A stretch of DNA of 64,000 bases from Holzapfeliella floricola DSM 23037 = JCM 16512 (GCF_001436605.1 NZ_AYZL01000020.1:1-64000); one strand, 5' to 3'. Shown: positions 10,721 through 20,290, counted from the stretch's first letter. Translations and numbers: made by a program. Notes: generated by a model from the letters alone, not told the origin.

Positions 10721-11185
10721 GTGAAAAAACAAAAAAGCACTGATAATTTAATTGCACAAAATAGAAAAGCTAACCATAATTACTTTATTGATGAAACAGT
10801 TGAGGCGGGGCTAGTTTTGACTGGAACTGAGATTAAATCGATACGCAACCGTCGTGTCAATATTAAGGATGGATATGTTCGTGTTCGAAGAGGCGAAGCC
10901 TGGTTGGAAAATGTTCATATCAGTGAATATAAAGAAGGTAACCAATTTAATCAAGAACCGACTCGGAATCGAAAACTATTGCTGCATAAAAAGCAAATTG
11001 CACATTTGTTGGGTATTCAACAGGAAAAAGGGTTAACTATTGTTCCTTTGAAAATATATTTAAAACGTGGTTTTGCCAAAGTTTTAATTGGTGTTGGTCG
11101 TGGTAAGAAAAATTATGATAAGCGTGAGACAATTCGTCGCCGTGATCAAGAAAGAGATATGCAGCGTTTATTAAAAATAAGATAG
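10721..11185 (+). CDS. smpB: SsrA-binding protein SmpB
   Basis: Binds tmRNA and brings it to stalled ribosomes. The 154-residue protein has the oligonucleotide-binding barrel with [13 protein letters not shown] and the C-terminal basic helix ([19 protein letters not shown]) that enters the mRNA channel. The GTG start follows GGGGTGA at normal spacing. Its RNA partner ssrA lies at 33343-33704, so the two are unlinked here. The stop codon is inside the stem of its terminator. Confidence 0.97.
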   Translation: MKKQKSTDNLIAQNRKANHNYFIDETVEAGLVLTGTEIKSIRNRRVNIKDGYVRVRRGEAWLENVHISEYKEGNQFNQEPTRNRKLLLHKKQIAHLLGIQQEKGLTIVPLKIYLKRGFAKVLIGVGRGKKNYDKRETIRRRDQERDMQRLLKIR

Positions 11186-11216
11186 CTAATTGTAAATTAA
11201 CAATTAGCTTTTTTTA
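11183..11216 (+). terminator. Terminator of secG-rnr-smpB
   Basis: AGCTAATTG pairs with CAATTAGCT across an 8-nt loop and is followed by seven T. The smpB TAG overlaps the first stem bases. Confidence 0.85.
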
Positions 11217-11260
11217 TATTCAAGATAAGTTTTTGGTGAAAAATAAATGTCTTTTTTAAT

Positions 11261-11276
11261 CGTTAACGTATATAAT
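11261..11276 (+). promoter_or_regulatory. -10 element with adjacent palindrome upstream of the TetR-like gene
   Basis: The palindrome CGTTAACG (11261-11268) lies immediately upstream of a consensus TATAAT (11271-11276). No convincing -35 is found. This position suits an autorepressor operator. Confidence 0.45.
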
Positions 11277-11311
11277 TAAATAATAAGACAAAATCTAAGG
11301 ATGGTAAAACT

Positions 11312-11815
11312 ATGGCTAATCATTTGCTGACAATTTGTAATCATATCAAAAGTGAATTAATAAAAGAATCTCCTAAAATCACCGTAACTTCAATATGTAA
11401 ACTTGCAAACGTTCATCGATCAACTTTTTATCGCTATTTTCATCAAGGGTTAGAACAGGCTTATCTCTATATTTTTACAGAAGAAGTCAGAATGATTTTT
11501 AATAGGCGGTCGCAGTCACTGGATTTAAAGTTTAAAAATCTAGTACTGTTATTACAAACTGAAAAATTATTGTTCGCTCAGTTAAAAACCAAAATTGCCG
11601 TTGATTTACAATTAGAAACCCTTAACCGATTAATGGTTCATTTTTTGACAAAAAATGATTATCCCGTTTTAAAAAGCAATCGGATGTATGAATTAGTTTC
11701 TCGTTCAAATGCGTCTAGAATTATTCAGTGGATGAGTTTAGATTTTAATGATAACCATGAGAATGTGATTTATGATCTAATTTTTTCGTTGCGTATTTTA
11801 GAAAAATTAGTATAA
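11312..11815 (+). CDS. TetR/AcrR-like transcriptional regulator
   Basis: A 167-residue protein with an N-terminal helix-turn-helix typical of TetR repressors: ITVTSICKLANVHRSTFYRYFHQG at about residues 22-46, with the STFYRYF recognition helix. The rest is helical with no recognisable ligand motif. It is slightly short for the family (about 190). It is monocistronic and convergent with a HAD phosphatase gene, so the target is not obvious from context. An 8-bp palindrome just upstream of its -10 may be an autoregulatory operator. Confidence 0.8.
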   Translation: MANHLLTICNHIKSELIKESPKITVTSICKLANVHRSTFYRYFHQGLEQAYLYIFTEEVRMIFNRRSQSLDLKFKNLVLLLQTEKLLFAQLKTKIAVDLQLETLNRLMVHFLTKNDYPVLKSNRMYELVSRSNASRIIQWMSLDFNDNHENVIYDLIFSLRILEKLV

Positions 11816-11847
11816 AAAAACCCTACCTTTTAAAAGGTAAGGTTTTT
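11814..11847. terminator. Bidirectional terminator
   Basis: A7 then a stem pairing ACC-TACCTT with AAGGTA-GGT (one C-A mismatch), then T7. It serves the TetR-like gene and the convergent HAD phosphatase gene. Confidence 0.85.
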
Positions 11848-11852
11848 TTATA

Positions 11853-12719
11853 CTAATTTAAATCAATAAAATGTTCAATCGCTTTAGCCACACCATTATT
11901 TTTGTTAGTATCTGTAATGTATTTTGATAGCTCCTTGATTTCAGGAACAGCATTTTCCATAGCAACGGGTAATCCGGCAGTACGAATCATTGACTCGTCG
12001 TTATAGTTATCACCAATTGCCATAACATCTGCAATACCAATGTTTTTTTCTTCAGCATAGCGTGCTAAAGCAATTCCTTTTTGGGCGTCTTTATGATTGA
12101 TTTCAACATTGTTAGGGGATGAAGAAGTGATAATTAAGTCATCTTTTTGTTCTAAAGTATGACGTAAATCTTTGAAAACATCCGGACCGTTTTCATCAAA
12201 AACAACCATTTTCATGACTTTGAAAGAATCATCATTTAAAATTTTGTTATAATCATCAACATAAAGGATATCCATTAGTTCAGCACGCGCAGAAGCTAGT
12301 GCGATTCCTGTTTTGAAATCAGTACCAGGGTTTAATGAAACAATCAAGTCTGCAACATTTTTGATACGACCAACACGGCTATCTGAAACAAGACCTTTGT
12401 TAGTAACCAGTTCAAAATAGAAACCGTGTTGATTTAGTAATGTCATTAAGTCTTGAGTACGTTCTTTTTCAAGTGGGATTTCAACCGCAACATTACCGTC
12501 AGGGTCAAAAACCATCGCACCATTTAATGTGATGTAGCTTGCTTTTAAGCCAGCACCTTCAACTAATGGACGAGCTTCAGTTAAGCTACGTCCTGTAGCT
12601 ACGATGAATTCAACACCTTTTTCTTGTGCTTTTTTAATTGTTTGTGCATTTGTTTGTGATAATTCAAGTTTGTCATTCAATAATGTGCCGTCCATATCGG
12701 ACGCAATTAATTTAATCAA
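11853..12719 (-). CDS. Cof-type HAD-family phosphatase
   Basis: A 288-residue sugar-phosphate or phosphosugar hydrolase of the Cof/YidA subfamily. Motif I is at the N-terminus (ASDMDGTLL, nucleophile Asp). Motif II is in VATGRS, and motif III/IV in KGIALARYAEEKNI with GDNYNDESMI. A C2-type cap lies between. The start is TTG at 12719, 8 bases after GGAGG. A GTG at 12728 overlaps that ribosome site and is unlikely. Substrate is unknown, as for most of the family. It is divergent from ung. Confidence 0.88.
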   Translation of the reverse strand: MIKLIASDMDGTLLNDKLELSQTNAQTIKKAQEKGVEFIVATGRSLTEARPLVEGAGLKASYITLNGAMVFDPDGNVAVEIPLEKERTQDLMTLLNQHGFYFELVTNKGLVSDSRVGRIKNVADLIVSLNPGTDFKTGIALASARAELMDILYVDDYNKILNDDSFKVMKMVVFDENGPDVFKDLRHTLEQKDDLIITSSSPNNVEINHKDAQKGIALARYAEEKNIGIADVMAIGDNYNDESMIRTAGLPVAMENAVPEIKELSKYITDTNKNNGVAKAIEHFIDLN

Positions 12720-12790
12720 AAGAGCCACCTCCTAAAGTTATACTTAAATTTTAACATAAAATAATATTAATTAGTAAAGTAGGTTTAATA

Positions 12791-13468
12791 ATGAAACAAC
12801 TTATTGGAAATGATTGGGATCAAGTTTTAAAATCAAGCTTTGAATCTGAATCTTATCAAGAATTAAGAGGATTTTTGAAATCGGAATACAGTCAACAAGT
12901 AATTTATCCTGAGATGCATCATATTTACGAAGCATTTAAATTAACACCATTCAACAAAACAAAAGTCGTAATTTTAGGGCAAGATCCTTATCATAATCCT
13001 AACCAAGCACATGGATTAAGTTTTAGTGTTTTACCTGGGTCAAAATTACCACCATCTTTAAAAAATATTTATAAAGAATTAAAAGAAGATTTAGGAATTG
13101 AACCCGTTAACCATGGTTATTTGAAGTCGTGGGCAGACCAAGGAGTCTTGATGTTAAATACGGTTTTAACGGTTCAATATCATCAGCCTAATTCCCATGC
13201 TGGAAAGGGTTGGGAGCAATTAACAGATGCCGCTATTAAAGCATTAAGTAACCGTGGAGATGTTGTTTTTATCCTGTGGGGAGCTTATGCTCAGAAAAAA
13301 AGTAAGTTGATTGATTCAACAAAAAATGTCATGATTAAATCACCCCATCCAAGTCCGTTGTCTGCGTATCGAGGATTTTTTGGTTCAAAACCATTCTCAC
13401 AGATCAATGTGGCCTTGGAACAATTCGGAGAAGCTCCTATCAACTGGCAACTTCCCGAAACCCCTTAA
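12791..13468 (+). CDS. ung: Uracil-DNA glycosylase, family 1
   Basis: Removes uracil from DNA as the first step of base-excision repair. The 225-residue protein has the water-activating motif [18 protein letters not shown] and the DNA-intercalating [18 protein letters not shown]. Length matches the family. The ribosome site is weak. The gene precedes pta by 21 bp and may be co-transcribed with pta and tsaE. Confidence 0.97.
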   Translation: MKQLIGNDWDQVLKSSFESESYQELRGFLKSEYSQQVIYPEMHHIYEAFKLTPFNKTKVVILGQDPYHNPNQAHGLSFSVLPGSKLPPSLKNIYKELKEDLGIEPVNHGYLKSWADQGVLMLNTVLTVQYHQPNSHAGKGWEQLTDAAIKALSNRGDVVFILWGAYAQKKSKLIDSTKNVMIKSPHPSPLSAYRGFFGSKPFSQINVALEQFGEAPINWQLPETP

Positions 13469-13489
13469 AACTATCAAGGAGAATTGATT

Positions 13490-14458
13490 ATGGATTTATT
13501 TAAGTTATTTAAAGAACAAATTACTGGAAAAAATATTAGTGTTGTTTTCCCTGAAGGAAATGATGAACGAATTTTAAGAGCTGCTGTTCGTTTGAAAGCA
13601 GACAATCTGTTAAATCCAGTTTTACTTGGCAACCAAGCAGAAATTGAAAATAAAGCAACTGAACTATCATTGTCTCTTGAAGGACTTTCAATTTTAGACC
13701 CTCAAAATTATGATGAATTTGATTCAATGGTTGAAGCTTTTCTAGAACGTCGTAAAGGTAAAGAAACACGTGAACAAGCAGAAGAAATGCTCAAAACAGT
13801 GAGTTATTTTGGAACAATGCTAGTGTATATGAACAAAGTAGATATCATGGTATCAGGTGCCGTTCATTCTACTGCTGAAACCGTTCGTAGTGCTTTACAA
13901 ATAGTTAAAACTCGACCAGGTATTAGCCGTATTAGCGGCGCCTTTATTATGCAAAAAGGCGATGAAAGATACATTTTTGCAGATAGTGCTATTAGTATTA
14001 ATCCAACTGATAAAGAGTTAGCTGAAGTGGCTGTTTTATCTGCTGAAACAGCTAAAATGGCTGGATTAGAACCTAAAGTAGGGATGCTAAGTTTTTCAAC
14101 TAAGGGATCAGCCAATAGTGAAGAAGTTCAAAAAGTACAACGTGCAACTAAAATCGCACAAGAAATGGCACCGGACTTAGATATCGATGGTGAATTCCAA
14201 TTTGATGCTGCTTTTGTGCCTTCTGTTGGAGAATCAAAAGCAAAAGGGTCAAAAGTGGCTGGTCATGTGAATGTCTTTGTTTTCCCAGAATTACAATCCG
14301 GAAATATTGGATATAAAATTGCACAGCGTATGGGTGGCTATGAAGCTGTAGGCCCAATCTTACAAGGACTTAACCAACCAATTTCTGATTTATCTCGTGG
14401 TGCTAATGAAGAAGATGTTTACAAAACTGCAATTTTAACTGCTGCACAATCGCTTTAA
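13490..14458 (+). CDS. pta: Phosphate acetyltransferase
   Basis: Interconverts acetyl-CoA and acetyl phosphate in the acetate pathway; its partner AckA is at 31632-32819. The 322-residue product is the short, single-domain PTA type, with VVFPEGNDERILRAA at the start and MVSGAVHSTAETVRSALQ and GPILQGL further on. The ATG at 13490 lies 8 bases after AAGGAG. The in-frame TTG at 13484 is too close to it. tsaE follows after 13 bp. Confidence 0.96.
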   Translation: MDLFKLFKEQITGKNISVVFPEGNDERILRAAVRLKADNLLNPVLLGNQAEIENKATELSLSLEGLSILDPQNYDEFDSMVEAFLERRKGKETREQAEEMLKTVSYFGTMLVYMNKVDIMVSGAVHSTAETVRSALQIVKTRPGISRISGAFIMQKGDERYIFADSAISINPTDKELAEVAVLSAETAKMAGLEPKVGMLSFSTKGSANSEEVQKVQRATKIAQEMAPDLDIDGEFQFDAAFVPSVGESKAKGSKVAGHVNVFVFPELQSGNIGYKIAQRMGGYEAVGPILQGLNQPISDLSRGANEEDVYKTAILTAAQSL

Positions 14459-14471
14459 AGAGGTGAATGAA

Positions 14472-14951
14472 ATGCAATTTGTTACACAAGATGAATCACA
14501 AACAATGGCTTTTGGCCAACAACTAGGGCAGCTTGTCACACCTAAGACACTTATTTTATTAGATGGTGATTTAGGTGCAGGAAAAACAACTTTAACTAAA
14601 GGCATTGCTACTGCATTAGGAGTTAAACGTCCAATTAAAAGCCCAACCTTTACAATTGTGCGTGAATATTTGAAGGGTAGACTACCATTATTTCATATGG
14701 ATATGTATCGCCTAGAAGATGGCGATATGAGTAGTATTGATTTGCAATCCTATTTTGATCAGGGTCCAGTTATTGTGATGGAGTGGTCAGTAAATGTTTT
14801 AGATCAACTACCCGAAGACTACTTACGTATTAAAATTGAACGATTAGATAATGAAATTGATTCTACAAAACGCCACTTCATATTAGAAGCAATTGGCGAA
14901 AAAAATAACGAACTAATTGAAGAATTGAAAAAAACTAGTTTTTCAGGTTAA
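14472..14951 (+). CDS. tsaE: tRNA threonylcarbamoyladenosine biosynthesis ATPase TsaE
   Basis: ATPase that supports the TsaB-TsaD complex in making t6A on ANN-decoding tRNAs. The 159-residue protein has Walker A (LDGDLGAGKTTLTKGIA, about residues 31-47), the family SPTFTIVREY motif and a DMYRL Asp near residue 76. The ATG at 14472 is 8 bases after AAAGAGG; a GTG at 14463 overlaps that site. TsaC (ywlC) is in this window at 58408; TsaB and TsaD are not. Its stop overlaps that of the convergent exonuclease gene. Confidence 0.93.
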   Translation: MQFVTQDESQTMAFGQQLGQLVTPKTLILLDGDLGAGKTTLTKGIATALGVKRPIKSPTFTIVREYLKGRLPLFHMDMYRLEDGDMSSIDLQSYFDQGPVIVMEWSVNVLDQLPEDYLRIKIERLDNEIDSTKRHFILEAIGEKNNELIEELKKTSFSG

Positions 14952-14972
14952 ACCTGTTTAACTAGTTTTTTT
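14929..14972. terminator. Shared terminator holding both stop codons
   Basis: An outer stem pairs AAACTAGTT with AACTAGTTT, separated by a T/T internal loop from an inner stem CAGGT/ACCTG. At the centre lies TTAA (14948-14951), which supplies the stop codons of tsaE and the opposite-strand exonuclease. A and T runs flank it on both sides. Confidence 0.85.
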
Positions 14973-15481
14973 AATGGCGTGCTGCCAAATTGCTGGTATT
15001 GATTAATTAAAATATTGGCGCATGCCAGACTGTCAGCTAAAGCATTATGGTGATTTTTAAGGTCAATTTCAAGGTAATCAGAAACAGTGTTAAGCTTATG
15101 ATTTGGTAAATCAGGATAGAAAGTTCGACTGGTTTTGACAGTATCTAGTGATAAAAAGTTAGGTACAGGGAAATTATATTTTTTGAGACAAGCTTTCAAA
15201 ACACTATTATCAAAAGGTGCATTATGCGCTACCGTCAACAGACTATCTGTAAAAAGAGGTTTGATGTAAGGCCAAATTTCAGCAAATGTTGGTGCATCTT
15301 GAACTTGGTCCTCAGTAATGTGGTGAACTTGTACATTGCGATAATGAAACTTGTCATTGGGATTAAGTAATGAATAAAATGAATCAACAATTTGATTATT
15401 TCTGACCATTACAATTGCAATTGAACAAGCACTGTTCCGTTTTTGATTAGCAGTTTCAAAGTCTAAAGCAATAAAATTCAT
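14948..15481 (-). CDS. DEDDh 3'-5' exonuclease (DnaQ-like)
   Basis: A 177-residue exonuclease of the DNA polymerase III epsilon type, but too small to be PolC. The catalytic residues are visible: ALDFETA (Asp-Glu, residues 6-9), a second Asp/His region in VAHNAPFDNSVL and the final HNALADSLACA (His and Asp of DEDDh). AAGGAG precedes the ATG. It stands alone, divergent from murB. A repair or RNA-trimming role is possible and cannot be settled here. Confidence 0.85.
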   Translation of the reverse strand: MNFIALDFETANQKRNSACSIAIVMVRNNQIVDSFYSLLNPNDKFHYRNVQVHHITEDQVQDAPTFAEIWPYIKPLFTDSLLTVAHNAPFDNSVLKACLKKYNFPVPNFLSLDTVKTSRTFYPDLPNHKLNTVSDYLEIDLKNHHNALADSLACANILINQYQQFGSTPLKKLVKQV

Positions 15482-15540
15482 ATAAAACTCCTTTATTTTA
15501 TAAATATAAATAACGTTTAATTTTAGTCTAGTTGTTTTTT

Positions 15541-15549
15541 TGGTAAAAT
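15541..15549 (+). promoter_or_regulatory. Extended -10 promoter element of murB-pot
   Basis: TGG immediately precedes TAAAAT (15544-15549), about 30 bp before the murB start. The -35 is poor, so recognition would rest on the extended -10. Confidence 0.45.
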
Positions 15550-15579
15550 GATTAAGAATAGCAAAGAGGTGTGAGAAGT

Positions 15580-16479
15580 ATGAATATTAAAGAATTGAAA
15601 GAACAAGGTTTTCGAATTGATCAAAATATTTTGCTGAATCAATTTACATACACTAAAACAGGTGGTCCAGCTGAATTTTTAGCATTTCCCAAAAATATAA
15701 CACAGATTGAACAGTTATTACAGATTGCGAGCGATAAAAAATTACCAATCACAATTATTGGTAATGCCAGCAACCTTATAATTCGTGAAGGTGGTATCAA
15801 AGGGCTAGTTCTTATTTTGACTGAAATGAAAGAAATTGAAGTCAAAGGAAATCGAATTACTGCCCAAGCCGGCGCAAAAATCATTGAGACTTCTGAAACA
15901 GCATATAAACATAGTCTCGGTGGATTAGAATTTGCAGCAGGTATTCCAGGAAGCGTTGGTGGCGCTGTTTTTATGAATGCAGGGGCTTATGGTGGTGAAA
16001 TCAAGGATGTTTTGAAAACGGTCACTGTTTTGACCCGCCAGGGCGAATTAAAAACTTACCAAAACACAGATCTTCATTTTTCATATCGTCACAGTTTACT
16101 ACAAGATAACGATGACATTGTGTTAGAGGCCACCTTTGAACTTCAAAGAGATGTGGCGACAAACATTAGAGCAATGATGGACGATTTCAATGAGCGTCGT
16201 GCAAGTAAACAACCGCTAGAATATCCATCTTGTGGTAGTGTCTTTAAAAGGCCAGAAGGACACTTTACAGGTCCATTAATTATTGAGGCGGGCCTACAAG
16301 GTAAAATTATTGGCGGTGCACAAATTTCAACGAAACATGCCGGCTTTATCGTCAATATTAACCATGCAACAGCAACCGACTATCTTGAGTTAATTGAGTT
16401 GGTTCAAAAGACCATTTGGAAAAAGAATCAAATTAAGCTAGTGCCAGAAGTTAGAATTATTGGCGATGAAGCCAAGTGA
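15580..16479 (+). CDS. murB: UDP-N-acetylmuramate dehydrogenase
   Basis: Reduces UDP-GlcNAc-enolpyruvate to UDP-MurNAc using FAD and NADPH, an early step of peptidoglycan synthesis. The 299-residue protein is the type II form, with FAD-binding [17 protein letters not shown] and [27 protein letters not shown], and the catalytic serine in [11 protein letters not shown]. The ATG at 15580 has GAGG 10 bases upstream; the in-frame GTG at 15571 abuts that site. It is followed by potABCD, a linkage known from streptococci. Its stop overlaps the potA ribosome site. Confidence 0.96.
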   Translation: MNIKELKEQGFRIDQNILLNQFTYTKTGGPAEFLAFPKNITQIEQLLQIASDKKLPITIIGNASNLIIREGGIKGLVLILTEMKEIEVKGNRITAQAGAKIIETSETAYKHSLGGLEFAAGIPGSVGGAVFMNAGAYGGEIKDVLKTVTVLTRQGELKTYQNTDLHFSYRHSLLQDNDDIVLEATFELQRDVATNIRAMMDDFNERRASKQPLEYPSCGSVFKRPEGHFTGPLIIEAGLQGKIIGGAQISTKHAGFIVNINHATATDYLELIELVQKTIWKKNQIKLVPEVRIIGDEAK

Positions 16480-16489
16480 GGAGATAGCG

Positions 16490-17575
16490 ATGGCAACTAT
16501 TATAGAAATGAAAAATGTTTCAAAACGATACGATGATGGATTTGAAGCACTAACGAATCTTAATTTAAAGATTGAAAGCGGTAAGTTCTATTCAATTTTA
16601 GGTCCTTCGGGTTCAGGTAAAACAACAGTACTGAGAATTATTGCGGGATTTAGTGATATTACGAGTGGTGCTTTGTATTTTGATAATCAAAATATTACCG
16701 ATATGCCAGCTAACCAGCGAAAAGTAAATACTGTATTTCAAGACTATGCGTTGTTTCCTCATTTAAATGTTTTTGACAATATTGCTTTTGGGTTAAAGCT
16801 TAAAAAGCGACCAAAAGAAGAAATCAAAGAAAAAGTTGCTAATGCCTTAGAAAAAGTAAGGTTACCTCAACATTCAGACCGTGAAATATCAGAACTAAGT
16901 GGGGGACAAAAACAACGTATTGCGATTGCACGTGCGATTGTTAATGAGCCTAAAGTCTTATTGCTAGATGAATCGCTATCAGCATTAGATAAAAAATTAC
17001 GAAAAGATATGCAATATCAATTACGCCGTTTACAAAAAGACTTAGGGATTACCTTTGTTTTTGTAACACATGATCAAGAAGAAGCTTTAGCTTTGAGCGA
17101 CGAAATTTTTATTATGAATGAAGGTAAAATCATTCAAAATGGAACGGCCACAGATATTTATGATGAACCCGTTAACCGTTTTGTCGCTGAATTTATTGGG
17201 GAATCTAATATTGTTGATGGTGTGATGAAAGTTGATTATTCGGTTGAATTTGTTGGCAAGACATTTGAGTGCGCGGATGCAGGGATGCAGCAAAATGAAC
17301 CCGTTCACGTTGTTTTACGCCCAGAAGATTTAGATATTACTTTAGTTGATGAAGGCAAGCTGACGGTAACGATTGTGTCACAAATGTTTTTAGGCAATCA
17401 TTTTGAAGTTAATGCTGTCGATGAAGATGGTAATCAGTGGCTTATCCATGCGACTAATTCAGTTTCGGTTGGGCAAAAAGTGGGTGTTTATTTTGATCCA
17501 GAAGATATCCATGTTATGAGAATTGGGGAATCGCAAGTTGACTTTCATAACCGAATTGAAGAATACGGAGAGTAG
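16490..17575 (+). CDS. potA: Spermidine/putrescine ABC transporter, ATPase PotA
   Basis: Energises polyamine import with PotB, PotC and PotD. The 361-residue protein has Walker A ([12 protein letters not shown], about residue 39), the signature [15 protein letters not shown], Walker B ([12 protein letters not shown]) and a C-terminal TOBE domain ([11 protein letters not shown]). The ATG at 16490 has GAGGAG at normal spacing. The longer frame from 16460 would start inside murB. Here the Walker B Glu is followed by Ser-Leu where many relatives have Pro-Leu; this is common in PotA. Confidence 0.94.
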   Translation: MATIIEMKNVSKRYDDGFEALTNLNLKIESGKFYSILGPSGSGKTTVLRIIAGFSDITSGALYFDNQNITDMPANQRKVNTVFQDYALFPHLNVFDNIAFGLKLKKRPKEEIKEKVANALEKVRLPQHSDREISELSGGQKQRIAIARAIVNEPKVLLLDESLSALDKKLRKDMQYQLRRLQKDLGITFVFVTHDQEEALALSDEIFIMNEGKIIQNGTATDIYDEPVNRFVAEFIGESNIVDGVMKVDYSVEFVGKTFECADAGMQQNEPVHVVLRPEDLDITLVDEGKLTVTIVSQMFLGNHFEVNAVDEDGNQWLIHATNSVSVGQKVGVYFDPEDIHVMRIGESQVDFHNRIEEYGE

Positions 17576-17577
17576 TG

Positions 17578-18369
17578 ATGAAATTAAGGAAAAATCTTTT
17601 TATGCTACCATACTTATTTTGGTTACTCTTATTTGTCATTCTGCCGTTAATTTTAATTGTTGTTCAGTCTTTAATTGGAACAGACGGTCAACTCACATTA
17701 GCTAACTTTGTCAGTTTTTTCACAAGTGGAACTTATTTATCAATGACAGTTAATTCTTTTATTTATGCGTTAATTGTAACTGTTATCACACTAGTAATTA
17801 GTTATCCTGTGGCGTATATTTTAACTAAATTGAAGCATTCTCAGTTCTTTTTACTACTAATTATTTTGCCAACTTGGATTAATGTTTTACTGAAAGCGTA
17901 TGCCTTTATTGGTTTGTTTAGTCAAAGTGGTTGGATTAATCAATTTTTGGGAATTTTTGGTATTGGGCCAACACAATTGCTTTTTACAGATTTTGCGTTT
18001 ATCTTCGTAGCTTCTTACATTGAGATTCCATTTATGATTTTACCTATTTTTAACTCTCTTAAAACTATTAATGGTGAATACATACATGCTGCTAATGACT
18101 TAGGTGCAACACGATTCCAAACTTTCACTAAAGTGATTTGGCCACTGAGCTTAGATGGTGTTAAATCAGGTATCCAATCTATCTTTATTCCAACTTTATC
18201 ATTGTTCATGATTACACGATTAATTGGTGGCAATCGAGTAATCACTTTAGGAACGGCTATTGAACAACATTTCTTAACCACAATGAACTGGGGTATGGGA
18301 TCAACTATTGGTGTAATATTAATGATCATTATGATTGCATCAATGAAATTAACGAATGGATCGAAGTAA
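17578..18369 (+). CDS. potB: Spermidine/putrescine ABC transporter permease PotB
   Basis: A 263-residue membrane permease with about six segments. The first is at residues 8-28 (LPYLFWLLLFVILPLILIVV). The EAA-like loop that contacts the ATPase is in YIHAANDLGATRFQTFTKVIWPLS near residue 165. The ATG at 17578 is 7 bases after GGAG; a GTG one codon earlier overlaps the potA stop. It is coupled to potA and potC with almost no spacing. Confidence 0.93.
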   Translation: MKLRKNLFMLPYLFWLLLFVILPLILIVVQSLIGTDGQLTLANFVSFFTSGTYLSMTVNSFIYALIVTVITLVISYPVAYILTKLKHSQFFLLLIILPTWINVLLKAYAFIGLFSQSGWINQFLGIFGIGPTQLLFTDFAFIFVASYIEIPFMILPIFNSLKTINGEYIHAANDLGATRFQTFTKVIWPLSLDGVKSGIQSIFIPTLSLFMITRLIGGNRVITLGTAIEQHFLTTMNWGMGSTIGVILMIIMIASMKLTNGSK

Positions 18370-18382
18370 GAGAGGTAGACGC

Positions 18383-19198
18383 ATGAAGAAAAAATCGAAA
18401 TTTGAACTTATTTATTTAACATTAGTCATGATTGTTTTGTACTTTCCCATTTTTTATTTGATTTATTTCTCTTTTTCAAGTGGTGATTCGATGAGTTATT
18501 TTGAAAGTTTTACGTTTGATCACTATCAAGCACTCTTGAATGATCCAAGATTAATCCGAATCGTGTTAGATACCATATTACTAGCGCTTTTAGCCAGTCT
18601 GTTTGCGACAATGATTGGCACTTTAGGTGCGCTTTATATCCATCAAGTCAAAAAAAAATCAGTGAGAAATAGCTTGTTGTCACTAAACAATATTTTATTA
18701 GTCTCACCGGATGTTATTATAGGGGCTAGTTTCTTGATTTTATTTACATTTGCTGGGTTTAGTTTAGGATTTTACTCAGTATTATTGAGTCACATCGCTT
18801 TTTGTGTGCCGATTGTCGTTTTGATGATATTACCTAAATTAAAAGAGATTAATCCGACATTAATTGATGCGGCTTACGATTTGGGCGCTAGCAAGTATAA
18901 GGTGCTTTCAGCTATCATCTTGCCTTTAATTACACCAGGAATTCTTTCGGGATTTTTTATGGCGTTAACTTATTCGTTAGATGATTTTGCTGTAACATTT
19001 TTTTTAACAGGACAAGGATTTACGACTTTATCTGTTGAAATTTTCTCAAGAGCTCGCCGTGGTATTAGTTTAGAAATTAATGCGCTAAGTACATTAATGT
19101 TTCTATTTTCACTATTGCTAGTGATTGGTTATTATTTCCTTAGCCGTTATAATCAAAATCGCAAGATTAATAATCAAAAGAAGAAGGTGACAAAATGA
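18383..19198 (+). CDS. potC: Spermidine/putrescine ABC transporter permease PotC
   Basis: The second permease, 271 residues, with about six membrane segments and the EAA loop in LIDAAYDLGASKYKVLSAIILPLI near residue 165. The ATG at 18383 follows AGAGAGG at normal spacing. The in-frame ATG at 18356 lies inside potB without a ribosome site. Its stop overlaps the potD start by four bases (ATGA), which suggests translational coupling. Confidence 0.93.
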   Translation: MKKKSKFELIYLTLVMIVLYFPIFYLIYFSFSSGDSMSYFESFTFDHYQALLNDPRLIRIVLDTILLALLASLFATMIGTLGALYIHQVKKKSVRNSLLSLNNILLVSPDVIIGASFLILFTFAGFSLGFYSVLLSHIAFCVPIVVLMILPKLKEINPTLIDAAYDLGASKYKVLSAIILPLITPGILSGFFMALTYSLDDFAVTFFLTGQGFTTLSVEIFSRARRGISLEINALSTLMFLFSLLLVIGYYFLSRYNQNRKINNQKKKVTK

Positions 19199-20265
19199 AA
19201 AAATTAGCACTACTAAGTGGCGTTATTTTATTTTTTTGTTTACTTCTTGGGCTAGGATCCAGTGCTTTGAATGAAACACCAAAGGAGTCAGGAAAAGTAT
19301 TAAACTTATATAACTGGGGAGACTATATTGATCCCTCGCTGATATCTGAATTTGAGAGTGAAACAGGCTATCACGTCGTATATGAGACATTTGATAGTAA
19401 TGAATCGATGTATACCAAGCTAAAACAAGGGTCTAATCATTACGATCTAACAATTCCATCTGATTACATGGTTGAAAAGATGAAAAATGATGGTCTTGTG
19501 CAGCCAATTGATAAAAGTAAGCTTAATTTTTTAAATGAGATGGATTCAAGTATCATGGGATTATCTTATGACAGTCAAAATAATTATTCGATTCCTTATT
19601 TTTATGGCACGTTAGGTATCGTCTATAATGATCAGTACGTTGATGGTGCCAAGTTACAGTCATTTACCGATTTGTGGCGGGTAGATTATCGTCATAGCAT
19701 GATGCTGGTTGATAGTGCCCGTGACGTGATAGGGCTGTCTTTAATTTCTGATGGGCACAGCTTAAATACAACTGACAATAGTCTTTTAAAACAAGCTAAA
19801 GAAAAGTTGGATAAACTAGCACCCAATGTCAAAGCAATCGTGGCCGATGAAATGAAGATGTACATGATTCAAAATGAAGCAGCTATTGGTGTGACTTGGT
19901 CTGGTGAAGCAGCAGAAATGTTGAAGAATAATGAGCATTTGCATTATGTGATTCCAAAAGAAGGTAGTAATCTTTGGGTTGATAATTTTGTGATTCCAAA
20001 ATCAGCGCAACATTCAGATGCTGCGTATGCCTTCATGAATTTCATGATGAGACCTGAAAACGCTGCTAAAAATTCGGTTTACTTGGGTTATTCAACACCT
20101 AATGTGTTGGCTAAACAAGAATTAGAAAAAACGCAAGATCCAGTATTGGCTTTTTATCCAACAGCTGACCAGATGAAGCACTTGGAAGTATTTGAAGATT
20201 TAGGCCAAGATGCTGTGCAAACTTACAATGATTTGTTTTTAGAGTTTAAAATGTACCGTAATTAA
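19195..20265 (+). CDS. potD: Spermidine/putrescine-binding protein PotD
   Basis: The extracellular substrate-binding protein of the polyamine importer, 356 residues. An N-terminal hydrophobic segment (residues 5-22) is followed by the family start LNLYNWGDYIDPSLISEFE. The binding-site pattern YDLTIPSDYMVEKM and IGVTWSGEAAEM follow. The leader has no proper lipobox: its only Cys sits in LFFC within the hydrophobic core. The protein may be held by an uncleaved anchor, as in streptococcal PotD. It is the last pot gene, and the cdaA promoter overlaps its stop. Confidence 0.92.
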   Translation: MKKLALLSGVILFFCLLLGLGSSALNETPKESGKVLNLYNWGDYIDPSLISEFESETGYHVVYETFDSNESMYTKLKQGSNHYDLTIPSDYMVEKMKNDGLVQPIDKSKLNFLNEMDSSIMGLSYDSQNNYSIPYFYGTLGIVYNDQYVDGAKLQSFTDLWRVDYRHSMMLVDSARDVIGLSLISDGHSLNTTDNSLLKQAKEKLDKLAPNVKAIVADEMKMYMIQNEAAIGVTWSGEAAEMLKNNEHLHYVIPKEGSNLWVDNFVIPKSAQHSDAAYAFMNFMMRPENAAKNSVYLGYSTPNVLAKQELEKTQDPVLAFYPTADQMKHLEVFEDLGQDAVQTYNDLFLEFKMYRN

Positions 20266-20290
20266 AAAGTAAATAAAAGCGTGATATAAT
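20262..20290 (+). promoter_or_regulatory. Promoter of cdaA-cdaR-glmM
   Basis: TTAAAA (20262-20267) and consensus TATAAT (20285-20290) are 17 bp apart, with TGA before the -10 (extended -10). The -35 overlaps the potD stop codon. Confidence 0.75.
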
